Assembly: GCA_013146195.2 (NCBI GenBank)
Contig: CM028383.1
Coordinates: forward strand, 20,173,642-20,237,641
Direction of reading: 5' to 3'
Length of the DNA: 64,000 nucleotides
From: Codonopsis lanceolata
Lineage: Eukaryota; Streptophyta; Magnoliopsida; Asterales; Campanulaceae
Part shown: one piece after another, positions 33,739-44,534 of the stretch
Numbering within the stretch: the first letter of the stretch is position 1
Layout of the letters: every line of letters starts with the position of its first letter
The notes under the pieces: model-generated
Seen by the model: only the letters and a program-made list of their open reading frames with translations
Told to the model about the DNA's origin: nothing
The model's database searches: none
Translations under genes and position numbers: made by a program

Positions 33739-35852
33739 ACTGTCGAGTGCTTGTGACTTCCCTTATTCCCAACAACAATCTTGGGTTCAGCTAGCTTGTT
33801 GGCAGTAGACTTAATTGGTTTCTGTTGAACCTTTCTTGATTTGTTACCATCAGACTTAGCCTTGGCTGGTATGTTGTTAACTATTTTAGGAGGATTCGGC
33901 AGAATTCCTTTAAGTTTATTGTCAATTAACTTGGGTGCCTTAGCCATTTCATAGACAAACTTGACAGGTATCAGCAGAGATTTCATAGGTCTCCCACCAG
34001 TAGACTTTGCTTTAGCAAAGCTGTTGTCGGTAGACTTTGATTTCTCTACCGTTCCTTTCTCAGGATTCTCATTAGAAACAGTCTCTTTGGCTTTCCCCTT
34101 GTGAGCCTTGGGGTAAACATATGGTACACTTGTATAGCCAAGTCCATGTTTACCTTTGTTCCCGAAGGTCTGTTTGGAGAAAAAAGTATCATCAACAGTC
34201 TTGGAGGATTCACCTTTCTTTGTGACAGAAGAGTATGCAATGTTGGGCTCATCATTATAGCCTAAGCCTGATTTATCTCCACTTGGCTTTTGGCTTGAGA
34301 GGATTCCCTCGAAGGTTTCCTTGGAGCTGTTCCTGGAGTCAATTATCTTTTGCAAGACAATTTTCTCAAGGTCCAGCCCTTTGATGTGCTCAGTTAGGCA
34401 ATCAACTTTATCACAAAGAAATTTGTTTTCTCCTTTTAGCTTGATACTCTCTTGTTGACAACTATTGAGAGTTTGAATCTCAGCAGTCAGCATATATTTC
34501 TCAGCAGCAAGCTTTTCAAAGTTCTTTGCGAGTTTTACATAGGCTACTCTGAAATAGTTGAACTCCTCGAGCATTTCTTGATTATCCTTGAGCAGTTCTT
34601 CCTTACTGAAGTTTTCACAGTTGATCTCACCTTTTACGAAGGGACTAGGTGAGATTTCGACTTCATGTTCAGAGTCATAGGTGGGACTTGATTCATGAGC
34701 TATTAAGCATATATTGGTTTGCTCACAATCGTCTTCATCCTCTTCTGAATCTGTCTCAAACCATGTAGCAACATGTTTTTCTTCAATGTCTTCAGCCAGC
34801 ATACCTTTTTGTTTTTTTAATTTCTTATATGGAGGCTTTCGGTATGTTTCAAATTTTGGCTTTGGACATTTAGATGCAAAATGATCAAGTTTTCTACAGT
34901 TATAACACACTAGCTCATTGTTAGATGGGCTTTCAACAGGTTTTCTAAAAGGCTGCCGGTATGTGTCCTTCATTTCATATTTTGCAATTTTTTTAAAACG
35001 TTTAACAAACATTGCAAATTGTTCATCTGAAATAAAATTGTTTTCACTGGAGGAAGTAAAATGTTTGTTTTCAACTGGGGTTTCTTCTTGTATCATGGCT
35101 GGGTTTGTTTTCAACTGGGGTTTCTTCTTGTATCATGGCTGGCAAGGACAAGGTTTGAACTTCTTGTCCTGCACTAGAGCTTGATTAACTTCAAGCTCGT
35201 AAACCTTTAAACTTGCATAGAGATTACGGAGAGTCATTTCATTCAAGTTCTTAGATTCCTTCATGGCGGTAGTCTTAACATGCCATAGACTACCTAGAGA
35301 ACCTAGAAATCTCATGTTCATTTCTTTCTTGTCATAAGTTTTACCAAGAGAAAAACAACTATTTATTACCTCGCTGAAGCGATCATAAGCTTGTCTTAAG
35401 GTTTCCTTAGGATCCTTTTTGAATTAATCGAATTGTTGGATGAATGTGTACTTACTGTTGTCTCTTGTATCTTGGTCTCATTCTAAGTATTCAACGAGAG
35501 CTTCCCACATTTCTTTGGTAGTAGTACACCGGATCACTTATTGGTAAGTACTGGTGTCTAGTGAGCTTGTTATGATGTTGATGGCTTTACTGTCCAGCTC
35601 CACTAGCTTTCTTTCGTCCTCAATCCATTCTGATTCTTCTTTAGGTATTTCAGCAGGATTACCGACAATGCTTGCCAGAAAATTTGCCTTCATTGGTACA
35701 TGACATCCTGCGAGTATGCACTTCCATAACATGTTGTCAATAAAATTCATAAAACACATTATCTTATACTTCCATACATCGAAATGCCCTTCGTCCAATA
35801 TTGGGACGTGGTTCGCATTTGACGTAGGTAGCATATAGTGTGTTTGTGCCAT
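33739..35852 (-). pseudogene. Copia gag polyprotein (UBN2/DUF4219 and zinc knuckle), truncated
   Basis: 35538-35852 reads the N-terminal gag domain (ILDEGHFDVWKYKIMCFM and EIPKEESEWIEDERK). After a frame break and an isolated piece (35133-35321), 33648-35114 reads a long frame whose zinc knuckle CYNCRKLDHFASKC fits C-x2-C-x4-H-x4-C. A lysine-rich, coiled-coil-like tail follows. Gag binds the element RNA in virus-like particles. The frame ends inside a gypsy LTR. No protease, integrase or reverse transcriptase follows, so it is gag-only and non-autonomous. A small tandem duplication of about 42 bp lies at 35070-35150. Confidence 0.8.
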
Positions 35853-35907
35853 TGGATCGTGTCTCTCAAGAGTTTAATCTTGGAAAAACTAGTTTTCGAA
35901 TAGTCAA

Positions 35908-35919
35908 GCTTTGATACCA
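35908..35919 (-). promoter_or_regulatory. Copia primer-binding site (initiator tRNA-Met)
   Basis: On the minus strand tggtatcaaagc lies two bases inside the LTR end at 35922. It matches the usual plant copia primer-binding sequence except for one base. Confidence 0.8.
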
Positions 35920-35921
35920 AT

Positions 35922-37190
35922 TGTTAGTCCCAAATGGCACAATAATAAGTTAGAAGGTGGGGGGGGGTTGAATAGCTTATTAAACACTTAAAACTTTTCG
36001 TATTGATTCCTAAAACAAGCACTTGCAATTTATTGAAAAGATTGAAGTAGCGGAAGTCTTGTAAGGAAGAAAGACTAAGTCTACTGGTGAAGCACTACCG
36101 GTAGACTTAGCTGGTTACTCAAGTTTGCTGCTAAATAAATAAGTTAACATATATGAAAACAGTGTAATACAGTAAGTAAAAAACACATGTATTTTGAGAT
36201 GGTTCGCACTATAAAGAGTGCTACGTCCACCACCAAGGCAGTCAACCTTGTATTTAAATGTGCACTATATTTTCCACTAGTTCTATTACAGAAATGTCTA
36301 ATGGATCGTGTACAAAATATTTGACTTGTGTTTGGAGGTGTGGGTATTGAATATCTGGACAAAACAGAATATTCAACGTGCAGAAGAATAGTAGAAGGAA
36401 CAATAATAAGAAACAAAAGATTAATGGTTGATGCAGATCTTGTTGTTGTTGTTGTTGAGGACTTCGTTGATCAGTTAATGATCTCTTGAATGCACTGAGT
36501 ATATAAAGCTTGATGTTGTTGTGAAGATTCAGAGCATTGTTTTTCTTCAGTCTTTAATGGTAGTATTTATAACTTGGACATTATTGAGATCGTTGGAGAA
36601 GACGAAGTGCGTAACAACTCTATTAGGTTGAATGCATTAAATACCTGGAGCTGTCTGATGATTTCGTCTTGAACTGATGTTGAGCAGGGAATGACAGAGA
36701 GTTGTTTGCAGCAACGGGCAGGTGAGCAATCAGAGTTGCAGAACTACAATAGTTGGTACAGTTTGTATGTGTTAGTCTATTCACCTGCTTTGTCACTTTT
36801 CAGGAGACGAAAATCTTCATGTTTTTTTGGAAAAACTGGAGGAACGTGTCTGAGAAGTCAACGTTGATATGGAGATGATTTAATTCAAATTTAAACTGAT
36901 TTGGGCTTGAATTAAATGATCCACTTAAGCTTTGAAGTCTGGAAGTCTTTGACATGTCATGCTGATCGAGTGCAGACAAGGTCTGCCGCTGGAGGCTGCT
37001 TGAAGTCTTCTGGTGAAGTTCTCAGCCGAAGTTTTCCGCTGAGCCTGTGAAGTCTAAAAAACTATTATAAGGCAAAGTTCTATACACAGTTGCCACACTA
37101 ACTGATATGCAGCCCAATTAGCCACTAAGCATAGAACCTAATGTAATGAATGAACGAATACAAATCAAGATACAATGAGAAACAACAACA
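35922..37190 (-). mobile_element. 5' LTR of the gag-only copia element
   Basis: The left end is tgttagtccc (LTR 3' end on the minus strand), adjacent to the primer-binding site; the right end, read on the minus strand, starts tgttgttgtttc at 37190. Length is about 1.27 kb. Reverse-complement relatives are the solo LTRs at 8209-9423 and 53371-54603. The partner LTR is absent. Confidence 0.7.
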
Positions 37191-37416
37191 ACCCATGGGC
37201 TGTTTGGCCAGAGTGAGATGAACAACCCATGAGCTGTTCGGCCAGAGTGAGATGAAGAACCCATGGGTTGTTTGACTAGTGTGAGATGAACACCCTTAAG
37301 ACTGTTCGACCAGAATTAGATGAACGCTCTATTTAGTGTTCGACCAGCTTGAGCTGAACAACATATGGGGTGTTCGACCGGCTTGAGATGAACAACCTAT
37401 TGAGTGTTGATCGAAC
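37187..37416. repeat. 34-bp minisatellite, six full units plus a partial
   Basis: Units begin aacaaccca and end gagatg, with six copies of 34 bp from 37187 to 37390 and a partial seventh. Copies drift steadily from left to right. The array starts at the end of the copia LTR. Confidence 0.85.
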
Positions 37417-38123
37417 CAGGTCCGAACATCGTGGTTTTTACAGTCCGCCTAAATTCAATTTTTTTTTATTTTTAAAAGAAAATTCAACATAAATTCATGC
37501 ATTTCATACACTTTATATTTAAATTAGACCTAAAACCAGTATTTAAATGTAGAAAATGATGAAAAATTATACCAATAGATGAATACATTGTTGATGACTT
37601 TCAAAACTTGAAAGAATCAGATTCGTTTGCACACAATGTTGATGATGATGTTGTTGTTGTTTTGCTATTGTTGTTGTTGCTGAGAGTGGCTGAGAGTAAT
37701 GGTTGGATTTTTTGAACTTTTGAATTTGTGCATATGAGGAAATCAACGTCTACGTTCAAAGCTTGGAGTTGGCGTTACCTTTGGTGGGAGGGTAGGTAGG
37801 TAATTAACTAGGTTGGTGGTTATTAATTAAGTTGATTGGGAAAAAGAGTATAATATGTTTTTAGCTGGGGTGTAGAGAAGGAAGTGATAATGAAATGAGG
37901 TGCAAAGAGTAATGGGGTGTAGAAATAGGTTTTTGAGGTGTGAATATCCCCCCCCCCCTACCCCAAAGAAAAATGAAGAATAAAACCTTCTTATAAACAA
38001 CGAAAGAAACCGTGTTGCCAAACAGGCCATCATTTTCTCTCCTCCCCTCCACTTCAGGCTTCCCATTCTACAACAATCGTACGGTTTGTCAAACCCGTCT
38101 GTCTCTGTCTCTCTCACTCTACA
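37417..38123 (+). other. Upstream region of KPHMT gene
   Basis: No gene is seen. It contains gat/gtt triplet runs near 37636-37680 and a run of ten or eleven C at about 37948-37958. The CT-rich stretch at 38030-38120 before the ATG is a likely 5' UTR. No convincing TATA box was fixed. Confidence 0.4.
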
Positions 38124-41100
38124 ATGGCCCTTTTCACTGCTATGCTAAAAAAAGCCTACACTTCTATCTCCAAACGTACCCATCGCTACATGAGCAACAT
38201 CCCGGAAAACACCGTCTACGGCGGACCCAAGCCGCAGAACCCTAATCATAGGGTAACCCTGACCAATCTACGCCAAAAACACCGAAAGGGTGAGCCAATT
38301 ACTATGGTAACGGCGTACGATTACCCGTCGGCCGTGCACGTAGACAGCGCAGGAATTGACATTTGTCTGGTGGGAGATTCGGCTTCTATGGTGGTTCACG
38401 GCCATGACACGACGTTACCGATAACGCTGGAGGAAATGTTGGTTCATTGTCGAGCTGTTGCTAGAGGGGCTAAACGGCCTCTCCTCGTTGGCGACCTTCC
38501 TTTCGGTACCTATGAATCCAGCAGTCAACAGGTCAATAGTTATTATACTTTCTGTCTCAGTTCCCTAGCGAGTGTCATTTTTATTTTATTTTTCGTTTTT
38601 CAAGAAAATTAAGGCAGTTAAGGAGCCTTAGCCTTGACATTATATACATCGATGCATGATTATCTAGAAGGTGGTTTTTTTTTAAAGGCAAAAACTTAGG
38701 TATCACTGTCTTACTCATTTTCTTTAAGATGGACACTCCTTACCCAATCCATCACGCGATGGTGGGTTGAGTTTAAGAGACTGGGAGACCGGGCTCCGCC
38801 TACGAATTACGATCTGTAAGAGAGTTACTTTTATTTTAATCGTACACTCTAAACGTTGCACCATAAAAACACTAAACTTTGCACCCACTTTAAAGCTAAA
38901 TTACAAAAGTACCTTTAAGAAAAAAATAACATTTATTTCTTTCACTCATTTTTTCACCGGTTTCAACAATAGACCCTCCCATTATCAAATTTTACATTTC
39001 AATGAATTCTATTCCTGACGACAATGGGAATCCTAACGATAATAAGAATCCTAACGATAATGTGAATCCTAACGACAATGAGAATCATTACGACAATAAA
39101 TATAGTGAATCCGAACAACAATGATCATATAGATTCTTTCGCTCCCCCCTTTTTTATCACTTTCAACAATAAACTCTCTCGATATCAAATTTTACTCTTC
39201 AATGGATTCTAATCCCGTCGACAATGGGAATCCCGCCGACAATGCAAATCCCGACAAAAATCCTCATAATGTTCAAAATAAAGCGAACCCGAACAACAAT
39301 GATCATATAGATTCTTATTTTACGGTATTTTCATTTTTTTAATTTTTTTTTGCTATTTTATAGTCTAAATACAGAGCTGAAAATCGGAATGATTGATTTG
39401 CATTAAGTCGCTAGGGTCTAGCGACTTGTTCTAAAACAAGTCGCCAGGGTCGAAAGACACACATCTTACAAGTCCATCAACCTTGGCGACTTACTGCAAC
39501 TTAAGTCCGAATCACATTTCAACTGTCCTGTATATAACTTGAAATGCACCATTTTGAAAACCTTAATGAAGTCGCCAGGGTATGTGGACTTAAAATTATT
39601 AAGTCCACTAGGGTTTTGGACTTAAAACATTGTAAGTCTAACTGGTCCGGCGACTTCCCTGAAAACCTTAATGTAGCCACCAGGGTATGTGGACTTAAAA
39701 TCATGAAGTTCACTAGGGTTTTGGACTTGAAACAATGCAAGTCTAACTGGTTTAGCGACTTGTTCTAAAACAAGTCGCCAGGGTCGAAAGACTTACATCT
39801 TACAAGTCCATCAACCCTGGCGACTTATTGCAATTTAAGTCCGAATCACATTTCAACTCTCCCGTATATAACTCGAAATGCACAATTTTGAAAATGTTTC
39901 TGGTGACTTAGACGAAATCAACCAACACGAAATCTGCAAACCCTACATAATCAAATTAGCACACACCCAATAGCAAGAAAAGAATACAAGCATAACTACA
40001 AATCAACCCAAAAAATTGAGCCCTATCAAATCATGTACAGAGTCGACTAGGGTTTGGGACTTAGACGGGTGTAAGTCTAAATACCCTAGCGACTTGAACA
40101 AAAAAAACAATCCAACTGTATTGTTGTTTGGGAGAGAAATCGAGGTTAGAGTTGATTAGGGGTTGGGACTTACACTACTACAAGTCCAAAGAGCCTAGCG
40201 ACTTGAAGAAATAAACAGCGTACCTTGTCTTGGGCGTCACTCGTTACCGGTAGAAATTGGGGTCGTTGTTTCCGGCTGGAGAAGAAGGGCAGTGTGGGAC
40301 GCTAGTTGCTGGCATGGAGGCGTGAGCAAATTTGCATAAGGAGGGGGGTGTTTGGAAAATGATTGAAAAGTTGTGGGTTATTTTGTTTTAAGGGGAGTAA
40401 GGGTGTAATTGTAATATGATCATTTAAAATGGTGCGACGTTTAGTAAATGGAGTGCGACGTTTAGTGTCACCCTTTTTAATTCACTAGAAAAGTGGCAAG
40501 TAGCACGTGTAGGTTTAGACACCTCAATCTCGTACCCGAAGATTGTCCTATTGTGTGTGCACTTTGAGACAAGATTATTGGGAAAGGTGAAATTTTGATA
40601 CTTGTATAGGGACAATCTAAGTTTTTGTTTTAAAAAACACTTGATTAGGGCGAATGGAGTAATTGTTAGTCAGAATGCACTGAAGTTCATATTGAATTCG
40701 TATGTACAAGTTGTTGAAGAAGAGTAAGATTTGTATTCGCAGTGACAGGAATATTGATAATAATTCGTATATAACTGCTATTTATGTTTATGGGTTGTGC
40801 GATCTGAATAAATTTAATAGCCTTTGCCCACGACTTGTTTAGGCTATGCACTTAAGAACTTTTGATTTACAACGTGTCTAACCTAGGTGGCTAGGGAGTA
40901 TTAGGGAAAATATTTTCTAAATATAGATTGTTAACGAGGATCTTAACCATTATTTGATTGTGTGGTGTCCTGTTGGTTTACTGTTTATGCTTTTTATGAT
41001 GCTAGACTGCTAGTACATTTATATGATTGAGATACTATTTCTTTAATGAGATTCTTGTTGGCGTCGTGGAATCAGTTAAAATGATATTTTAGTGTGAAAA

Positions 41101-43213
41101 AGATCTTTTTTAGTTGTTGGAATTTTTAGCCTCATTGGGCAGTGGGATTTTATGAATTGTTAAGATTTTGGACATTTCTTATAGAACAAAAGAGTTACAG
41201 CAAAATTAAGAGTCTTTCAAATAACATTAGATTCAAACAAGAGCTAAATTTAAAGCATGAAAATACTTCTGTATCTTCCAAAAATTTCATTTTAAGTCTC
41301 TTAATTCCAATCAAGATCGATTATAAAAGGGAATAGAATTTTCTTCCTCGTGACATACTGCTTAACAATTGTTGATGGGATGGTATTGATTGAAAAATTT
41401 GACTATCTTTTGAAGGTAAAAAATAGCTAAATCACTGAGTTAGGTTGATGGTAGGTATCCAAACAAAAAATGTTCTTTGAATCCCATGCTCTGTTCAAGC
41501 ATCTGATTAGTCTGACATCACATCAAATCACCAGGAGGAGAGACTAATCAATATTATGTTTGACGCTTAGTTGGGAGTCAAAGTCAGGATTTTTTTTGTT
41601 GGCATCCGCATCCCTAGCATATTCTGTAGAATTATACTCAATTTTGAAGAGATTTAAAAAAGTCATTGATCTATTGTTCTTGTCTTTTGTTTTGCATACT
41701 TTTTTACCAACAGTTTATTGGAAAGCTGCATTCATTTGTTGTAGAGAGCATTTTGATATTGAATTTGAATATGATTGTGAAATGGTTGGTGATATTGTAG
41801 TTTTGGTTATGAGCAGGCAGTTGATACGGCTGTCAGGATATTGAAAGAAGGAGGAATGGATTCTATCAAGTTGGAAGGCGGTGCTCCATCAAGAATCACA
41901 GCAGCTAAAGCCATTGTTGAAGCTGGAATTGCTGTAATTGGACATGTAGGACTTACCCCACAGGCCATTAGCGTTCTCGGGGGCTTTAGGCCTCAAGGGA
42001 AAAATGTTGTCAGTGCTGTCAAGGTCTCTTTATCTATTTATCCAAGTCTAATTGACCCGATATCAGGGGCTTATGTGTTTATTTACTTGATTCTAATTCA
42101 AAGGGGTTCTGTTTCAAGAATTGGCCTTCAAATATTTTTAGTTTCCAAATATAGGATTATTATTGTAAAACTGAGGGGAAATAATTAATCCTTAAAACTA
42201 AGGGTACTTATGAAAAACAGTTTTATGTATGCACAAGTATGTTATGTGTATAAGTGGGTTTGAAGTCCTGTTGAATTGGTGTGCAGGTTGTGGAGACTGC
42301 CCTGGCATTGCAGGAAGCTGGGTGTTTCTCTGTTGTCCTCGAATGTGTGCCTGCACCAGTGGCTGCTGCAGCAACTTCTGCTCTCCGGATACCCACCATT
42401 GGAATTGGGGCTGGGCCTTTCTGCAGTGGGCAGGTTTGTTTGTTTCTCTTGCCCTTTTCCCCTCTCAGTTGCTCCCCTTAAGTTTATTTGTAATCTAGCT
42501 GAGTCTATGTTTGTGCTCGAGTGAGTTGCTCAGCAAAACAGGCTATAGGTGAGTGACTCCAGAGTCCAGGCCCACCATAAGTCAAGCCAAATCGAGCTGT
42601 AAACGAGCCAAGCTTGAGCTGGCTCTTGGTTCTTAAAAATCCCTAGACACGTGGTTTATTTGGGCAGAATAGTCAAAATTACCTGCTAATCCACTGCATT
42701 TTTTACATCACAAATTCCAGCCCCTCAATACTGTATTTTCCCTCCACCACTTGTTTCTTCTGTTTTCTTGGGCATTACAACCAGTTTCATATAAGAATTT
42801 TTTTGTGTTCCATGCAGGTTCTTGTTTACCATGATCTACTGGGAATGATGCAACACCCACACCATGCCAAGGTTCATTTCCAGTTCACTGCAAGAACTCG
42901 AATATTTTCACTCCTCCGTGTCATGTTGACTTAGTAAAGAGGCTGTTTGACTTTTTTTTTTCAGGTTACTCCAAAGTTCTGTAAGCAGTATGCACATGTA
43001 GGAGATGTAATCAATAAAGCTCTCTCGGAGTACAAGGAGGAAGTAGTTAATGGCTCATTCCCTGGGCCATCACATAGCCCGTATAAAATAAATGGTGCTG
43101 ACGTTAACGGGTTTTTGAATGAGTTACAAAAGTTGGGACTGGACAACGCAGCTGCAGCTGCTGCTGAAGCAGCGGAGAAGATGGATACAGCTGAATCACA
43201 GCAAAATGGCTGA
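38124..43213 (+). CDS. KPHMT: Ketopantoate hydroxymethyltransferase (3-methyl-2-oxobutanoate hydroxymethyltransferase)
   Basis: Five exons with agreeing phases: 38124-38531, 41817-42023, 42287-42433, 42818-42871 and 42965-43213. They total 1065 bases, or 354 residues, close to Arabidopsis KPHMT1. It transfers a hydroxymethyl group from methylene-tetrahydrofolate to 2-oxoisovalerate to give ketopantoate, the first committed step to pantothenate and CoA; in plants this occurs in mitochondria. The start MALFTAMLKKAYTSISKRTH is basic and amphipathic like a mitochondrial presequence, before MSNIPENTVYGGP. Family blocks seen: VTAYDYPSAVHVD, VGDSASMVVHGHDTTLP (metal-binding Asp), KLEGG, [45 protein letters not shown] and FCKQYA. 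The tail has an Ala run. Intron 1 (3.3 kb) contains a transposon at about 38684-40473. Confidence 0.95.
38684..40473. mobile_element. TIR element with internal repeat modules in KPHMT intron 1
   Basis: The dead KPHMT copy lacks this stretch, so it is an insertion. Near its ends 38844-38917 and 40392-40470 are inverted relatives (aaacgttgcacc against ggtgcgacgttta). Inside are 18-bp tandem units coding NPNDN (39003-39100), a second diverged copy of that block (39140-39310), and blocks 39421-39560 and 39752-39895 that repeat each other and carry caagtcgccagggt and its inverse. Long T-runs at both borders may be the target duplication. It may be a non-autonomous Mutator-like element; the family is not proven. 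Confidence 0.6.
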
Positions 43214-43970
43214 AGAAATTGCCTCATTATATGCTTCTCAGTTGAGTCAGGCCTCTGTAAAATTGCTTTTCTTCATTAGAAAGCTTTATAGCTCCACCAA
43301 GTTATGATTGGTCGGAATAGGGTACTCTGTTTGAATTTTGGCCAACTTATACCGTTAACGTGGTTGGAATAGGGTATTTTGTTTGAACTTAGGGCTCGTG
43401 GAAATGGTAAAAAAAAAATGTACGGACTACAGAGTATTAAAATAAGGTTTGGTACCCGGGAAGGTAACAAATTTGGTTCGTATCATGCCCCAAATTTGCC
43501 AGCATCGGCAAAAACAGAAAAAATGAAAATCAGGCGCTACATTATTTTTCATTTCATAATCAACGGCTATTTCTTACAAAATGTACAAAATGACTAAATA
43601 TCACGCATATCTATTCATTTTTTGTCTATAAAATCTTTCCTCACACTCTTGCCCTTTCAATTCTCTTTTCCGATTGCCCATCAAAAAAATTCAGAACATT
43701 TTTCTCCACGTACTCTATATTCTAATTTAGTTTTTTTTTTTTTTTGAAAGAGATTAGTTCCCTTGTAAGACCGTTTGGCAGATCCTAATTCGTAAGACGG
43801 AACTTCACTCTCAGAGCTTAGCCCACTAACACACGGTGGATCGAGGTGTGAAGTTTCGTATTACAGAAAATACATGTAAGACGGTCATTCCTGAGTTTTT
43901 GTCTTTGAAAAATGGCATCGAAACAAAGATCATTGTTGGATACGATTATTTGATACCTTACAGAATATTG

Positions 43971-44084
43971 TTTATTGGGCAAGTGTCATTATTGGACTTG
44001 CCCGCCCGGTGTGGGGATTGGAACCAATGACCTCAAGGTCTTTGAAGAGTGCCCTTGCCATCTCTCCCACCCGTTGGGGTCATC
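43971..44084 (-). mobile_element. tRNA-derived SINE, relative of 18737-18842
   Basis: On the minus strand it shows gatggcaagggca (A-box-like) and ttggttccaatcccca (B-box, a good match to GGTTCRANNCC). It shares most of its length with the SINE at 18737-18842. The first ~40 bp recur at 60408-60443 in the flank of the KPHMT copy, so the insertion predates that duplication. Confidence 0.7.
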
Positions 44085-44534
44085 TCTAACATGTACTTAT
44101 GCATGGATTAGCTGTATCTCAATATCATTTATCATAGACATGGTTTGTCCTGCAATACTTTTGCTTATGTTTCTTTACATCTGACATTTTCACCTTTCCA
44201 ACTCATCCAATTCAATACAATATGAAGTTCTGTTCAAGTTTCATTACAACTCTATTTCTTTTATGGATTTTGATTTGCTCCATGTAATTGTGAAATACCT
44301 AAATTAGTCTATCCTGTTCCATCTGATGCAAGCAGTAGATTCTTTGATGTTAGGCCTGTATATCATACCTTCTCCCTGCATTACCACTTATTGTATCTTT
44401 AGTTTCTCTCACTTGTTACAAGACCTTTTTTTTTTGAAGATTGTTACTAGACTTATAATTCATTAAAAGGACTGTGTGATTGAGTCCAGTGTTTTTTTGA
44501 ATGTTTGACTCACATCTTCTGTTGACTGTTGTAG
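44085..44534 (+). other. Junction between KPHMT flank and PIAL copy
   Basis: No exon or known repeat is recognised. The N-terminal exon of PIAL is not visible here. If the PIAL segment arrived in a Helitron, its 5' end (TC after A) should lie in or near this stretch, but I could not fix it. Confidence 0.4.

Noticed and set aside
37187..37416. CRISPR-like array of 34-bp units
   Set aside because: Units are joined head to tail with no spacers, in plant nuclear DNA; it is a minisatellite.
38012..38245. Alternative start in another frame at the KPHMT 5' end
   Set aside because: The frame at 38124 carries the conserved MSNIPENTVYGGP start region; the other is a shadow.
44085..44534. Exon 1 of the second KPHMT copy
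   Set aside because: No match to 38124-38531 is present here or elsewhere in the window.
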